Source: Streptomyces zhaozhouensis
GTDB taxonomy: Bacteria > Actinomycetota > Actinomycetes > Streptomycetales > Streptomycetaceae
Length of the DNA: 64,000 nucleotides
NCBI RefSeq assembly: GCF_900230195.1
Contig: NZ_OCNE01000009.1
Coordinates: 124,001 to 188,000 of the forward strand
Reading direction: 5' to 3'
The position numbers were made by a program, and so were the translations under genes. The notes under the pieces were generated by a model. The model saw nothing but the letters and a program-made list of their open reading frames with translations. It was not told the DNA's origin and ran no database searches. Positions 46,496-54,798 of this stretch are shown piece after piece. Numbering within the stretch: the stretch's first letter is position 1; each line of letters opens with the position of its first letter.

Positions 46496-47110
46496 ATGAG
46501 ACTCACCCTGACCCAGTTCGTCTCGCTGGACGGCGTGGTGCAGGGCCCCGGCGGGCCGCACGAGGACACCACGGACGGCTTCACCCGCGGCGGCTGGGTG
46601 GTCCCCTACGCGGACGAGGCGATGGGACGGCTGGTCAGCGGCTGGTTCGCGGAGGCCGACGCGTTTCTGCTGGGCCGGCGGACCTACGAGATCTTCGCCG
46701 CGCACTGGCCGCTGATCAGCGACCCGGACGACATCGTGGCCGTGAAGCTCAACGGCCTGCCCAAGTACGTCGCCTCCGGCCGGCTGCGCACCCCCTCCTG
46801 GCAGGGTACCGAGGTGCTGGGACCCGACGTCGTCGCCGAGGTCGCCGAGCTGCGGGCACGGCCGGGCCGCGAGCTCCAGGTGCACGGCAGCGGCCGGCTG
46901 GCCAGGACGCTGCTGGCGGAGGGGCTGGTCGACGAGGTGCGGCTGCTGACGTTCCCCGTGGTGCTGGGCGGCGGCCGGCGGCTCCTGCCCGAGGGCTCCC
47001 CGCCGGCCGCCCTGCGGCTGACCCACACGGAGGCCACCCCGACCGGAGTCGTGGTCCAGGTCTACGAGCCGGCGGGCGAACTGGCCACCGGCTCCTTCGA
47101 ACTGACCTGA
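46496..47110 (+). CDS. Dihydrofolate-reductase-fold (RibD C-terminal) protein
   Basis: 204 residues. RibD_C/DHFR fold: LTLTQFVSLDGVVQGPGG at the N-terminus, FLLGRRTYEIFAAHWP, KYVASGRL, and the NADPH-binding ELQVHGSGRLARTLL then VVLGGGRRLLPEG. These 'YwjB/YyaP-like' reductases are common in actinobacteria and their substrates are unknown; they are distinct from folate-synthesis DHFR. ATG start with AAGGAGC 7 bases upstream. It lies 45 bases after the ATP-grasp gene. Confidence 0.87.
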   Translation: MRLTLTQFVSLDGVVQGPGGPHEDTTDGFTRGGWVVPYADEAMGRLVSGWFAEADAFLLGRRTYEIFAAHWPLISDPDDIVAVKLNGLPKYVASGRLRTPSWQGTEVLGPDVVAEVAELRARPGRELQVHGSGRLARTLLAEGLVDEVRLLTFPVVLGGGRRLLPEGSPPAALRLTHTEATPTGVVVQVYEPAGELATGSFELT

Positions 47111-47132
47111 CCCGGCCCGGGACGGCCCGCCG

Positions 47133-48350
47133 TCACCGGAGGGGGCCCGGGACGTCGCCCGCGTTCCGCGGCCCCGCCGGGCAGCGGCCGGCGGCACGCT
47201 CCCTGGCGTCGTCGTCGAGGAAGAAGTTGGGCCGCGACTCGACCTCGTCGTAGTAGCGGTGGAAGACCGGGGTGATCCCGCCGGAGAGCGGCGGGACGAT
47301 CCAGCTCCAGTCGGTCGGCGCCGGGCGGCCCAGCCGCTCCTCGCGCTCCACATGGGTCAGGAAGTGCCGCGAGAGCGTGTGGTGGTCGGCGATCCTGACG
47401 CCGGCGCTCTCGAAGGAGTGCAGCACCGCGACGTTCAGCTCGACCAACGCCCGGTCCCGCCACAGCGTCGACTCCCTGCCGGTGTCGAGGCCGAGCAGTT
47501 CGGCCATCACGGGCAGCAGGTCGTAGCGGTCGGCGTCGACGAGGTTGCGGGCGCCGATCTCGGTGCCCATGTACCAGCCGTTGAACGGCGCCAACGGATA
47601 GTCCACGCCGCCGATCGACAGGCGCATGTGCGAGATCGCGGGGACGGCGTACCAGCGCAGGCCGAGCGCGTCGAACGCCGGCACGTCGGGGTGGCGCAGA
47701 CGCACCTCGCGCACCTCCTCGCGCGGCACCTCCAGCACCCGCGGCGCTTCGTGCGCCACCTCCACCACCCACGGCAGGATGTCGTGGGCGCCGCCCGGCG
47801 CCCGCCAGCCGAGCCGGCGGACCGCCTCGGTGAACCCGACCCGGCCCGGGTCGCCGACGATCCCGCCGCGTTCGGCGCGGTAGCCGGCGTACCGGATCAA
47901 CTGGTCGTTCCACACCCTCGGCGCCGGCCGGCCTGGCGCCTCCTGGGCGAAGACCGAGATCACCGGCCGGACGCGCCCCCCGTTGGTGGCCAGCCGCAGA
48001 TGCTCCACCAGATGGCGGTGGATCTCCTCGGGCGTGCGGGCCGAACGCCGGTCCAGCACCCGCAGGTTGCGCCAGTAGAGGCGGCCGATGCAACGGGCCG
48101 AGTTGCGCCAGGCGGCCCGGCAGCCGAACTCCAGCTCGGCGGGCGTGTGCCGGTATGTGCCCGTGCGCGCGATCTCGGCGCGCACCGCGGCCAGCCGGGC
48201 CCCCAACGGGACCGGCTGCTCCGGCTCCTCCGCGTGGAACCGCCGCAGGAACGCCTCGGCCTCCTCCGGGTCGGGCGGGCGCCGGTCGCCGGTCGATGAG
48301 GCACCGGGAGCGGGGGACGCCGCCGCACCGCTCGCACCGTCGTACTGCAT
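47133..48350 (-). CDS. nos: Nitric oxide synthase oxygenase
   Basis: 405 residues, the size of a bacterial NOS with no reductase domain. It makes NO and citrulline from arginine using heme and a reduced pterin. The heme thiolate is Cys87 in WRNSARCIGRLYWRNL; the Arg-binding Glu is in NGWYMGTEIGARN; the pterin/dimer region is WSWIVPPLSGGITPVFH. Electrons must come from an unlinked flavoprotein. In Streptomyces, NOS is known from thaxtomin clusters, but no txt-like genes are seen in this window. Divergent from paaN and convergent with the DHFR-fold gene. Confidence 0.94.
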   Translation of the reverse strand: MQYDGASGAAASPAPGASSTGDRRPPDPEEAEAFLRRFHAEEPEQPVPLGARLAAVRAEIARTGTYRHTPAELEFGCRAAWRNSARCIGRLYWRNLRVLDRRSARTPEEIHRHLVEHLRLATNGGRVRPVISVFAQEAPGRPAPRVWNDQLIRYAGYRAERGGIVGDPGRVGFTEAVRRLGWRAPGGAHDILPWVVEVAHEAPRVLEVPREEVREVRLRHPDVPAFDALGLRWYAVPAISHMRLSIGGVDYPLAPFNGWYMGTEIGARNLVDADRYDLLPVMAELLGLDTGRESTLWRDRALVELNVAVLHSFESAGVRIADHHTLSRHFLTHVEREERLGRPAPTDWSWIVPPLSGGITPVFHRYYDEVESRPNFFLDDDARERAAGRCPAGPRNAGDVPGPLR

Positions 48351-48624
48351 GGGCTCCCCGGTCTCGTCGCCAGGCGCGCGGCCTTCGGCACCGGTTCACC
48401 CTAGGCGGCCGACCGCCGCCCGGACCGCCGCGAACGGCACTGCGGCGCCCGGGAGTCGGGGTCCGCGCGGCTCCGCCCGAGGAGGACGCGGCGAGACGGA
48501 CGCCCCGCCGGACACCCGTTCCCCGGGTGACGCTCTCCGAGAGCGGCGGGCGACGCGCCCTAGCCCCGGCCGAGTGGCGGGTTGCACAATCGTGCCCACC
48601 CGCACCGCGAGGAGTTGGCCGTCG

Positions 48625-50298
48625 ATGACCCCTTCGCTCACCCGCTCCCTGCTGACCGAACGCCACCGCCCCACCCTGGAGCGCGCCACCAGCGCGCTGC
48701 GGGAACGCGGACACTGGTCGGCGTACTCCGACAACCCGCGCGACTATTCCCGCGAGGAGGGCGCCGCCGCGTTCGACTCGCTCACCGGCCGCCGGTTCGC
48801 GCTGGACCAGCCGGGCACCGACGACTGGGTCGGCGCCGAGGTCTCGCCCTACGGACCGGCGTTGGGCATCAGCTATCCACGCCCCGACCCGGACGTGCTG
48901 CTGCCCGCGATGCGGGCCGCGCTGCCCGCCTGGCGGGACGCCGGGCCCGAGCTGAGGGCGCTGGTCTGCGTCGAGATCCTCTCGCGGATCGCCGCGCGCA
49001 CCGCCGAGTTGGCGCACGCCGTCATGCACACCACGGGCCAGGGCTACGCCATGGCGCTCCAGGCCGGCGGGCCCAACGCGCTGGACCGCGGCCTGGAGGC
49101 CGTCGCCAGCGCGCTGGTCGAGCAGACCAGGCACCCGGCGACCACGGAGTGGACCAGGCCCCGGGGCCGCCACGAACCGCTGCGCGTCACCTCCACGTTG
49201 ACCCCGGTACCGCGCGGCGTCGCGCTGCTGGTCGGCTGCCGCACCTTCCCGACCTGGAACGGCTACCCGGGGCTCTTCGCCTCCCTGGCCACCGGCAACC
49301 CGGTGCTGGTCAAGCCGCATCCGCGCGCGGTGCTGCCGCTGGCGCTGACCGTGTCGACGGCGCGCGAGGCGCTGGCGGAGGCGGGGTTCGACCCGCAGCT
49401 GGTGGCGTTGGCCGCCGAGGGGGACGGAGAGCACAGCGCACGGGCGCTGGCGGTCCGGGAGGATGTCCGGATCGTCGACTTCACCGGGTCGGCCGCCTTC
49501 GGCGACTGGCTGGAGGAGAACGCCGGGCAGGCGCGCGTCTACACCGAGAAGTCCGGCGTCAACACGGTGCTGTTGGACTCCACGGACGACTACCGGGGCC
49601 TGCTGGCCAACCTGGCGTTCTCGCTCTCCCTCTACAGCGGCCAGATGTGCACCACCCCGCAGAACCTGGTGATCCCGCGCGACGGGATCGGGACCGACGA
49701 GGGCCCCAAGGGCTTCGACGAGGTCGTCGCGGACCTGGCCGCCGCCGTCGACAAGCTGCTGGGCGACGACCGGCGCGCGGCCGGGCTGCTGGGCGCGGTC
49801 GCCGACCCCGGTGTGCTGTCCCGGATCGCCGCGGCCGGGGAGACCGGCGAAGTCGCGCTGGCCTCCCGCGAGTTCACGCATCCCGACTTCCCCGGGGGAC
49901 GGGTGCGCACCCCGCTGCTGGTGCGGCTGGACGCGCGGCGGCCCGGGGTGGAGAGGACGCTGCTCGCCGAGTGGTTCGGGCCGGTGTCCTTCGCCGTGGC
50001 CGTCGACTCGACGGCGGAGGCGCTGGCGCTGCTGCGCCGCACGCTGCGGGAGCGCGGGGCGTTGACCGTGCTCGGCCACACGACCTCGCACGAGGTGGAA
50101 CGCGACCTGGTCGGGGTCTGTCTGGACGAACGGGCGCAGCTCTCGCTGAACCTGACCGGCGGGGTGTACGTCAACCAGACCGCCGCGTTCGCCGACTACC
50201 ACGGCAGCGGAGGCAACCCGGCGGGGAACGCGGCGCTGGTGGACGGGGCGTTCGTCGCGACCCGTTTCCACTGGGCGCAGGTGCGCCGCCCCGCCTGA
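48625..50298 (+). CDS. paaN: Phenylacetic acid degradation protein PaaN
   Basis: 557 residues. Aldehyde-dehydrogenase superfamily, PaaN type-2 family (~550 residues). Motifs: ALLVGCRTFPTWNGYP and VDFTGSAAFGDWLEEN (NAD-binding region), Glu in YTEKSGVNTVLL, catalytic Cys in LYSGQMCTTPQNL. C-terminus SLNLTGGVYVNQTAAFADY. It oxidises ring-opened aldehydes in aerobic phenylacetate breakdown. No other paa genes are nearby, so it may act outside that pathway. ATG at 48625 with GAGGAG ~10 bases upstream; 274 bases from nos. A short hairpin follows. Confidence 0.93.
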   Translation: MTPSLTRSLLTERHRPTLERATSALRERGHWSAYSDNPRDYSREEGAAAFDSLTGRRFALDQPGTDDWVGAEVSPYGPALGISYPRPDPDVLLPAMRAALPAWRDAGPELRALVCVEILSRIAARTAELAHAVMHTTGQGYAMALQAGGPNALDRGLEAVASALVEQTRHPATTEWTRPRGRHEPLRVTSTLTPVPRGVALLVGCRTFPTWNGYPGLFASLATGNPVLVKPHPRAVLPLALTVSTAREALAEAGFDPQLVALAAEGDGEHSARALAVREDVRIVDFTGSAAFGDWLEENAGQARVYTEKSGVNTVLLDSTDDYRGLLANLAFSLSLYSGQMCTTPQNLVIPRDGIGTDEGPKGFDEVVADLAAAVDKLLGDDRRAAGLLGAVADPGVLSRIAAAGETGEVALASREFTHPDFPGGRVRTPLLVRLDARRPGVERTLLAEWFGPVSFAVAVDSTAEALALLRRTLRERGALTVLGHTTSHEVERDLVGVCLDERAQLSLNLTGGVYVNQTAAFADYHGSGGNPAGNAALVDGAFVATRFHWAQVRRPA

Positions 50299-50340
50299 AC
50301 CGTCGGCATCCTCGCCTGCCCTCTCCCGCCTCCCACCTGC

Positions 50341-50359
50341 CGATCCGCTGGCCGGATCG
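50341..50359 (+). terminator. Short hairpin after paaN
   Basis: CGATCCG (50341-50347) and CGGATCG (50353-50359) around a 5-base loop, followed by TTTC. 42 bases past the paaN stop. Confidence 0.5.
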
Positions 50360-50381
50360 TTTCAGCTGGGGGGCGGGAGGC

Positions 50382-50594
50382 TCAGGCGGGGCGCCAGAAG
50401 CGCCAGTTCTCGTCCAGCACGTCGGCGTTGCGCTGCTCCCACTCGGACGCGGCGCGAACCGCGTCGGCGGGACAGTGCCAGGGGCGGCCCCTGGTCAACG
50501 GCCGCAGCCGCAACCGCGGGCCGATCCGCCCCGCCACCCGCCCGACCCTGCCGCTCCTGGTGTCCACCACGCAGGCGCCGTCGGTCCAGGCCAT
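50382..50594 (-). CDS. Small conserved-looking protein of unknown function
   Basis: 70 residues (MAWTDGACVVDTRSGRVGRV...), basic in the middle and rich in Trp (PRLRLRPLTRGRPWHC then NADVLDENWRFWRPA). The layout suggests a small beta-rich domain plus a C-terminal helix. ATG with AGGGAG ~8 bases upstream on the minus strand. G/C third positions fit coding. Streptomyces genomes hold many short proteins of this kind (often next to regulators), but I cannot name a family. Convergent with paaN. Confidence 0.55.
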   Translation of the reverse strand: MAWTDGACVVDTRSGRVGRVAGRIGPRLRLRPLTRGRPWHCPADAVRAASEWEQRNADVLDENWRFWRPA

Positions 50595-51008
50595 CGAAAC
50601 GCTCCCTCGCTCTGACACAGCCGTCCCCGGTGCTGTAGTCGGCTCGTCGCCGAGCGCACCGGACTCCTCCGGTACCCACTGTGCGGGGTGTCGAGGGGTG
50701 CTCGGTGCGAGGTTCCACCGCATTGCGCAACGGACTACCCCTTCGGGGGATGGCGCGCGAGTGACCTTGCCGCGCCGTTCGATAACCCGTGGGACGCTGC
50801 CCGCCGGACGTTGCCCGCCGCGCTTCGCGGAGGGCGCGCGCCCGGGGGCGCCGGGCGCGGTACGCCGGGAACGCGCGGGGTGGGGGCGCGGGGTGCTGGG
50901 CGCAGGATGCCTCATCCCCCGGTGCCGCGTCCCCGTTTCCCGGGGATGCCGCCCGCGCGAGGGATGGCCCCGTTCCGGTGGGACGATCCGCTCTATACGC
51001 TCCCCGCC
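50595..51008. promoter_or_regulatory. Divergent region between small protein and HAD gene
   Basis: 414 bases without a convincing gene. A GC inverted repeat (GCGCCCGG... near 50840-50860) is present. On the plus strand CTCTATACGCT at 50991-51001 ends 7 bases before the HAD start and looks like a -10 element for a leaderless mRNA. Confidence 0.4.
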
Positions 51009-51698
51009 ATGATTCGAGCGGTGGTGTTCGACGTGGGTGAGTGCCTGGTGGACGAGAGCCGGGAGTGGGCCGGTTGGGCCGCCTGGCTCGGGGTGCCACG
51101 GCACACGTTCTCGGCGGTGTTCGGGGCGGCGCTCGCCCGGGGGCTCGACCCGAGGGAGGCGTTCGAGGTCTTCCGGCCCGGCTTCGACATGGCGCTGGAG
51201 CGCGAGAAGCGCACGGCGGCCGGGGAGCCGGAGTGGTTCGGGGAGAACGACCTCTACCCGGATGTGCGCATCACCATCAGAGTCATGCGGCAGGCCGGGA
51301 TGTGGCTGGGCATCGCCGCCAACCAGAGCCCCGCGACGACACAGGTGCTGCGGACGCTCTTCTCCGGCTACGCGGGGCTGGTGCTCACCTCAAGCGACCT
51401 GGGCGTCGCCAAGCCGGATCCGCGTTTCTTCGAGCTGCTGGTCGAGGAGTTGGAGGTGGCGCCGGAGGAGATTCTCTACGTCGGCGACCGCCTGGACCAC
51501 GACATCGCGCCGGCGGCGTCGGTCGGCCTGCGCACCGCGCTGATCAGGCGCGGGCCGTGGGCGACCATCCAACGCGACCACCCGGACGCGGAACGCCTGC
51601 CGACGATGCGGATCGACGGGCTGCGTGAGGTGCCGGAGCGCGTCGCCGCGTTCAACGAGGCGATGGCGGCGGGGGCGGCGACAGGCGGCATCGCGTAA
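51009..51698 (+). CDS. HAD-superfamily hydrolase
   Basis: 229 residues. HAD subfamily IA. Motif I is AVVFDVGECLVDE, where the usual second Asp (DxD) is Gly-Glu: DVGE. Motif II is LTSSDLG, motif III Lys in GVAKPDPRFF, motif IV YVGDRLDHDI. Many active HAD proteins keep DxGx at motif I, and VGE still fits the variable group. Substrate unknown. ATG (MIRAVVFDVG) with TATACG just upstream, so perhaps leaderless. It is alone on its strand here. Confidence 0.85.
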   Translation: MIRAVVFDVGECLVDESREWAGWAAWLGVPRHTFSAVFGAALARGLDPREAFEVFRPGFDMALEREKRTAAGEPEWFGENDLYPDVRITIRVMRQAGMWLGIAANQSPATTQVLRTLFSGYAGLVLTSSDLGVAKPDPRFFELLVEELEVAPEEILYVGDRLDHDIAPAASVGLRTALIRRGPWATIQRDHPDAERLPTMRIDGLREVPERVAAFNEAMAAGAATGGIA

Positions 51699-51779
51699 CC
51701 GCTGGGCCGCTGGCCGTGGGGCCGCGGGGCGGTGGGGCGACAGCGGTGCGTCGTGGCCGCGGTGAGTTGTCGGCCTCGC

Positions 51780-51845
51780 CCCGGTGGGCGGTCACCCGCG
51801 CGGTTCCCCGCACCCCCGAACCGCCCACCGGGGTGAGGCGACACC
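51780..51845. repeat. Copy of a Streptomyces-type intergenic repeat
   Basis: GCGCGGTTCCCCGCACCCCC followed by GAACCGCCCACCGGGGTG closely matches the core of the 92-base repeats at 58468-58848 (CGCAGCTCCCCGCGCCCCC... ACCGCCCACCGG). It sits in the 180-base gap between converging HAD and HTH genes. Confidence 0.7.
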
Positions 51846-51878
51846 GCGCGAGCCAGGGTGCTCCGCTGTTCGCGCCGG

Positions 51879-53063
51879 CTACCCGCCGGCCGGGTTGTCG
51901 ACGTCGAACCACTCCGTGCCGCCGATCATGTACCCCCACTCCGTCTGCCCGCTGGAGGCGCTCGTCCGGAACGACCTGCCCTCGTCGTCGACGCGGAGCG
52001 TTCCCGACTCGTCGCCGCTCGACCAGTCGAGTTCGAGGTGCCAGGTCACGTCCCGGCTCTCCGTGCGCGCGTCGAGGTAGAAGACCACCGGCTCGTTCTC
52101 GTCGACGGACAGCGGCAGGTCGTCCTGGTCGGGGTCGGCCACCAACTCGGGCGCCCCGGCGTCCAGATCGAGGGTGAAGTCGGTGGTCCGCACGGGGCCG
52201 CCGCCGCAGCCGGCGTAGCCGCCGTAGAGCTCCCACGGCAGCGGGTCGCCGGTCTCCGTGACGTTGACCCGCAGGTCGTTGAGGACGACGGTGGAGTCCC
52301 CGCTGCCCTGGATGGTGAACTCCATCAGCTGGCGGTCCGCCACCACCGCGCCCAGCGCCCGTACCCAGCCGTGCGCCTTGCCCTCGTCCGGCGGAGGCGG
52401 CACCTCGGCCGGCGGCCGGTCGACGAGGTAGAGCGCGCCGTCGCAGTTCTCGAACGCGAAGGGGCGGGTGGTCACGTTCAGGGGTGCGGTGCCCGTGACC
52501 GGGTTTCTGACGTAGTCCTTCTCCGCGCCGCCCTCCCCTTCGGGCAGGAGCACGGCCAGCAGGACCGCCGCGAGGCCGGCGGCGAGGGCGCCGCCCGCGA
52601 TCCACGGCAGCGGCGGCCGGGGACGGCGGGGCGCGGCGGGTTCGGCCGGCGCGGCGGCGGGTTCCGGTTCCGGGAGCGGGTCCGCCGTGCCGGCGGAGGG
52701 CGCGGCCACGGGCCGCGTCGGCGCCTCGGGTTCGGCCGGCCGGGGGCCTTTGCGGTCCCGCTGCCGGGCGAGGTCCGCGGCGATCCAGCGCCGGTGCGCC
52801 TCGGATTGCTCCTCCGGCGTGGCGCGGCAGACCCTGGCGAAGCGTTCCACGATCGCGAACTCCGGCGGGAGCGCCTCGCCCCGGCAGTACCGGTGGAGGG
52901 TGGAGGCGCTGAGGTGGAGTCTCTGTGCCAGCACCCCGTAGCTCAGCTTGGAACGGGTCTTCCACTCCATGAGCAACGCGGCGAGATCCGCCGTCTCCGC
53001 ACCCGGCGTCAACGTCCCAACCCCTCTTCGGCGTCCCGTCCCGGCATTCGATCCGCTCACCAT
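51879..53063 (-). CDS. Membrane-anchored HTH (XRE-like) sensor protein
   Basis: 394 residues. A cytoplasmic XRE-like HTH (KLSYGVLAQRLHLSASTLHR, ~residues 38-58) leads to a Pro/Ala linker. One membrane helix follows at ~150-172 (GGALAAGLAAVLLAVLL). The ~210-residue outer part is beta-rich with a Cys pair (FENCDGALYLV and GGYAGCGGGP) and ends in GGTEWFDVDNPAGG. This is a one-component transmembrane regulator; the signal is unknown. Divergent from the DUF4232 lipoprotein. Both proteins put Cys-containing beta-domains outside the membrane. ATG start; a GTG two codons later is possible. Confidence 0.82.
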   Translation of the reverse strand: MVSGSNAGTGRRRGVGTLTPGAETADLAALLMEWKTRSKLSYGVLAQRLHLSASTLHRYCRGEALPPEFAIVERFARVCRATPEEQSEAHRRWIAADLARQRDRKGPRPAEPEAPTRPVAAPSAGTADPLPEPEPAAAPAEPAAPRRPRPPLPWIAGGALAAGLAAVLLAVLLPEGEGGAEKDYVRNPVTGTAPLNVTTRPFAFENCDGALYLVDRPPAEVPPPPDEGKAHGWVRALGAVVADRQLMEFTIQGSGDSTVVLNDLRVNVTETGDPLPWELYGGYAGCGGGPVRTTDFTLDLDAGAPELVADPDQDDLPLSVDENEPVVFYLDARTESRDVTWHLELDWSSGDESGTLRVDDEGRSFRTSASSGQTEWGYMIGGTEWFDVDNPAGG

Positions 53064-53192
53064 ACTTCCAGCTCAGCCCCCTCGGGGCCGTCCCACCCCT
53101 CCGAACCGGCCGTGTCCGCTGGCTGGTGGGACGGGAAGCGGCACATGCTGCCTCTCGTCACCGACCGACAGACCACGGAAGGAACACCCACC

Positions 53193-53975
53193 ATGAAGAC
53201 CCGCGCACCGCACCGCCGTTCCCGCGTTCGGACCGCCGCCGTCGCCGCGCTCGGCGTGGCGCTGACGATGGCGTCCCTCACCGCCTGCCAGGACGACGAC
53301 AAGGACGACGCGAACGCCTCGCCCTCCCAGTCCTCTTCCACCGACTCGGGCGACTCGGGCGACTCGGACGGCGCCGCCGAGGAGGGCGAGGACGGCACGG
53401 AGGACGCGGCGGGGGACGACACGGAGGGCGACGGCAACGTCTCCGTCGACCCCGGCGCCGCGGACGACGAGGAGTCGGGCGGCGAGCCGGAGGCCACCCA
53501 GCCGGAGGCCGGGGAGGAGCCCCGCGAGGTGTCCTCCGAGGAGGCGGCCGAGTTCCCGCCCTGCGCCGAGGGCGGCGTCGAGTTGAAGGTCACCCCGGTC
53601 GAACGGCCGATCAACCACATGCTGTTGACCGTGACCAACACCGGCGACGAGACCTGTGCGGCCTACCACGCCCCGCTGCTGCGTCTGGGCGAGGACGCCC
53701 AGGCGCCCGCGCCGCGTAACGAGGACAGCAAGCCGCAGAGCGTCATCGTGCTGGACCCGGGCCAGGTGGCGTACGCGGGGCTGCTGACCTCCGACGCCTC
53801 GGGGGACTCCGGCGAGGGGCACACGATCGACAGTCTCGGCGTGACCCTCACCGACCGCGACGACCAGCCCACGGGCGGGCAGATCGACGTGCCGCTGCCC
53901 GGCGGCGAGATCCACGTCGACGACGCGGCGCAGGTCACCTACTGGCAGTCGTCGCTGGACAACGCGCTCTACTGA
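53193..53975 (+). CDS. DUF4232-type lipoprotein
   Basis: 260 residues. Signal peptide with lipobox SLTAC (Cys ~32), then a ~85-residue Asp/Glu/Gly/Ser linker. The C-terminal domain (~115-260) contains FPPCAEGGVELKVTP and NTGDETCAAYHAPLLRLG, a Cys pair typical of DUF4232 Ig-like secreted domains, plus VPLPGGEIHVDDAAQVTYW. It should sit on the outer face of the membrane; function unknown. ATG preceded by GGAAGGAACACCC. Divergent from the HTH sensor over 129 bases, so the sensor may control it. Confidence 0.82.
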   Translation: MKTRAPHRRSRVRTAAVAALGVALTMASLTACQDDDKDDANASPSQSSSTDSGDSGDSDGAAEEGEDGTEDAAGDDTEGDGNVSVDPGAADDEESGGEPEATQPEAGEEPREVSSEEAAEFPPCAEGGVELKVTPVERPINHMLLTVTNTGDETCAAYHAPLLRLGEDAQAPAPRNEDSKPQSVIVLDPGQVAYAGLLTSDASGDSGEGHTIDSLGVTLTDRDDQPTGGQIDVPLPGGEIHVDDAAQVTYWQSSLDNALY

Positions 53976-54054
53976 GGCCCGAGGGGGGAGAGGCAACGGC
54001 GTCCGAGGCGGCCGAGGGCCGCGTCGGGCGCCGCCGCGCGTGGGCCGCCGGCGT

Positions 54055-54798
54055 TCAACGGGCGGTGGCGCGCCAGTGGTAGAGCGTCATGGCCACGCTG
54101 GTGGCCAGGTTGTAACTGGAGACCCCGGGGCGCATCGGCAGCGCGACCAGCGCGTCCGCGCGGGCGCGCACCTCGGGCGTGAGCCCGGCGCGTTCGGAGC
54201 CGAAGGCGAGCAACGCGCCCTCGGGAACGGTCAGTCCGCGCAGGTCCTCGCCCTCCGGGTCGAGGGCGAGCAGCGGCCCCGCCGGCAGCCGGTCCACCTC
54301 CGTCCTGCCCACCGGCACCGCGTAGTGCAGCCCGGCCGAGGAACGCAGCACCGTCGGATGCCAGGGGTCCACCGTGCCCGTGGTCAGCACCCCGGCCGCG
54401 CCGACACCCGCCGCCAGGCGCACCACGGCGCCCACGTTGCCCAGATGGCGCGGCTGGTCCAGCACCACCAACGGGGCGCCCCGCCCGGCCGGCGGCGGCA
54501 GCAGCGCGGGGTCGGCGGGCGCCGGCTCCGCCAGCGCGGCGACGCCCGTGGGGTGCGGCCTGCCGACCAGTTCCCGCAGGGTCTCGGCCGGGACCTCCAG
54601 CAGCGTGGCGGCGAGGCGTTCGCCCAGGTCGGGCGCCAGCCGTTCCGCCAGCTCCCGGGTCGCGGCGGGGTCGACGGCGAGCGCCAGCTCCACCCGGGCG
54701 CCGAAGCGCAGCGCGTGCTTGAGCGCGTGGAAGCCGTCCAGCAGCACATGCCGTGCGGACAGCGCCCGCCAGCGCGCGCCCGCCTCGGCCGGCGTCAC
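54055..54798 (-). CDS. TrmH/SpoU-family RNA 2'-O-methyltransferase
   Basis: 247 residues from GTG. SPOUT knot motifs: VVLDQPRHLGNVGAVVRLA (motif 1), ALLAFGSERAGLT (motif 2) and VALPMRPGVSSYNLATSVAM (motif 3) which bind SAM in the C-terminal knot. The N-terminal ~90 residues form an L30-like RNA-binding domain (HVLLDGFHALKHAL). It resembles TsnR-type methyltransferases, some of which give thiostrepton resistance, but the specificity is unknown. GTG overlaps the HTTM stop by 4 bases. Confidence 0.87.
   Translation of the reverse strand: MTPAEAGARWRALSARHVLLDGFHALKHALRFGARVELALAVDPAATRELAERLAPDLGERLAATLLEVPAETLRELVGRPHPTGVAALAEPAPADPALLPPPAGRGAPLVVLDQPRHLGNVGAVVRLAAGVGAAGVLTTGTVDPWHPTVLRSSAGLHYAVPVGRTEVDRLPAGPLLALDPEGEDLRGLTVPEGALLAFGSERAGLTPEVRARADALVALPMRPGVSSYNLATSVAMTLYHWRATAR

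Noticed and set aside
44675..47353. 892-codon open frame on the minus strand
   Set aside because: Antisense to the Lrp, ATP-grasp and DHFR-fold genes, which have clear motifs and starts.
47062..50271. 1069-codon open frame on the minus strand
   Set aside because: Covers nos in another frame and paaN in antisense; both of those have clear family motifs.
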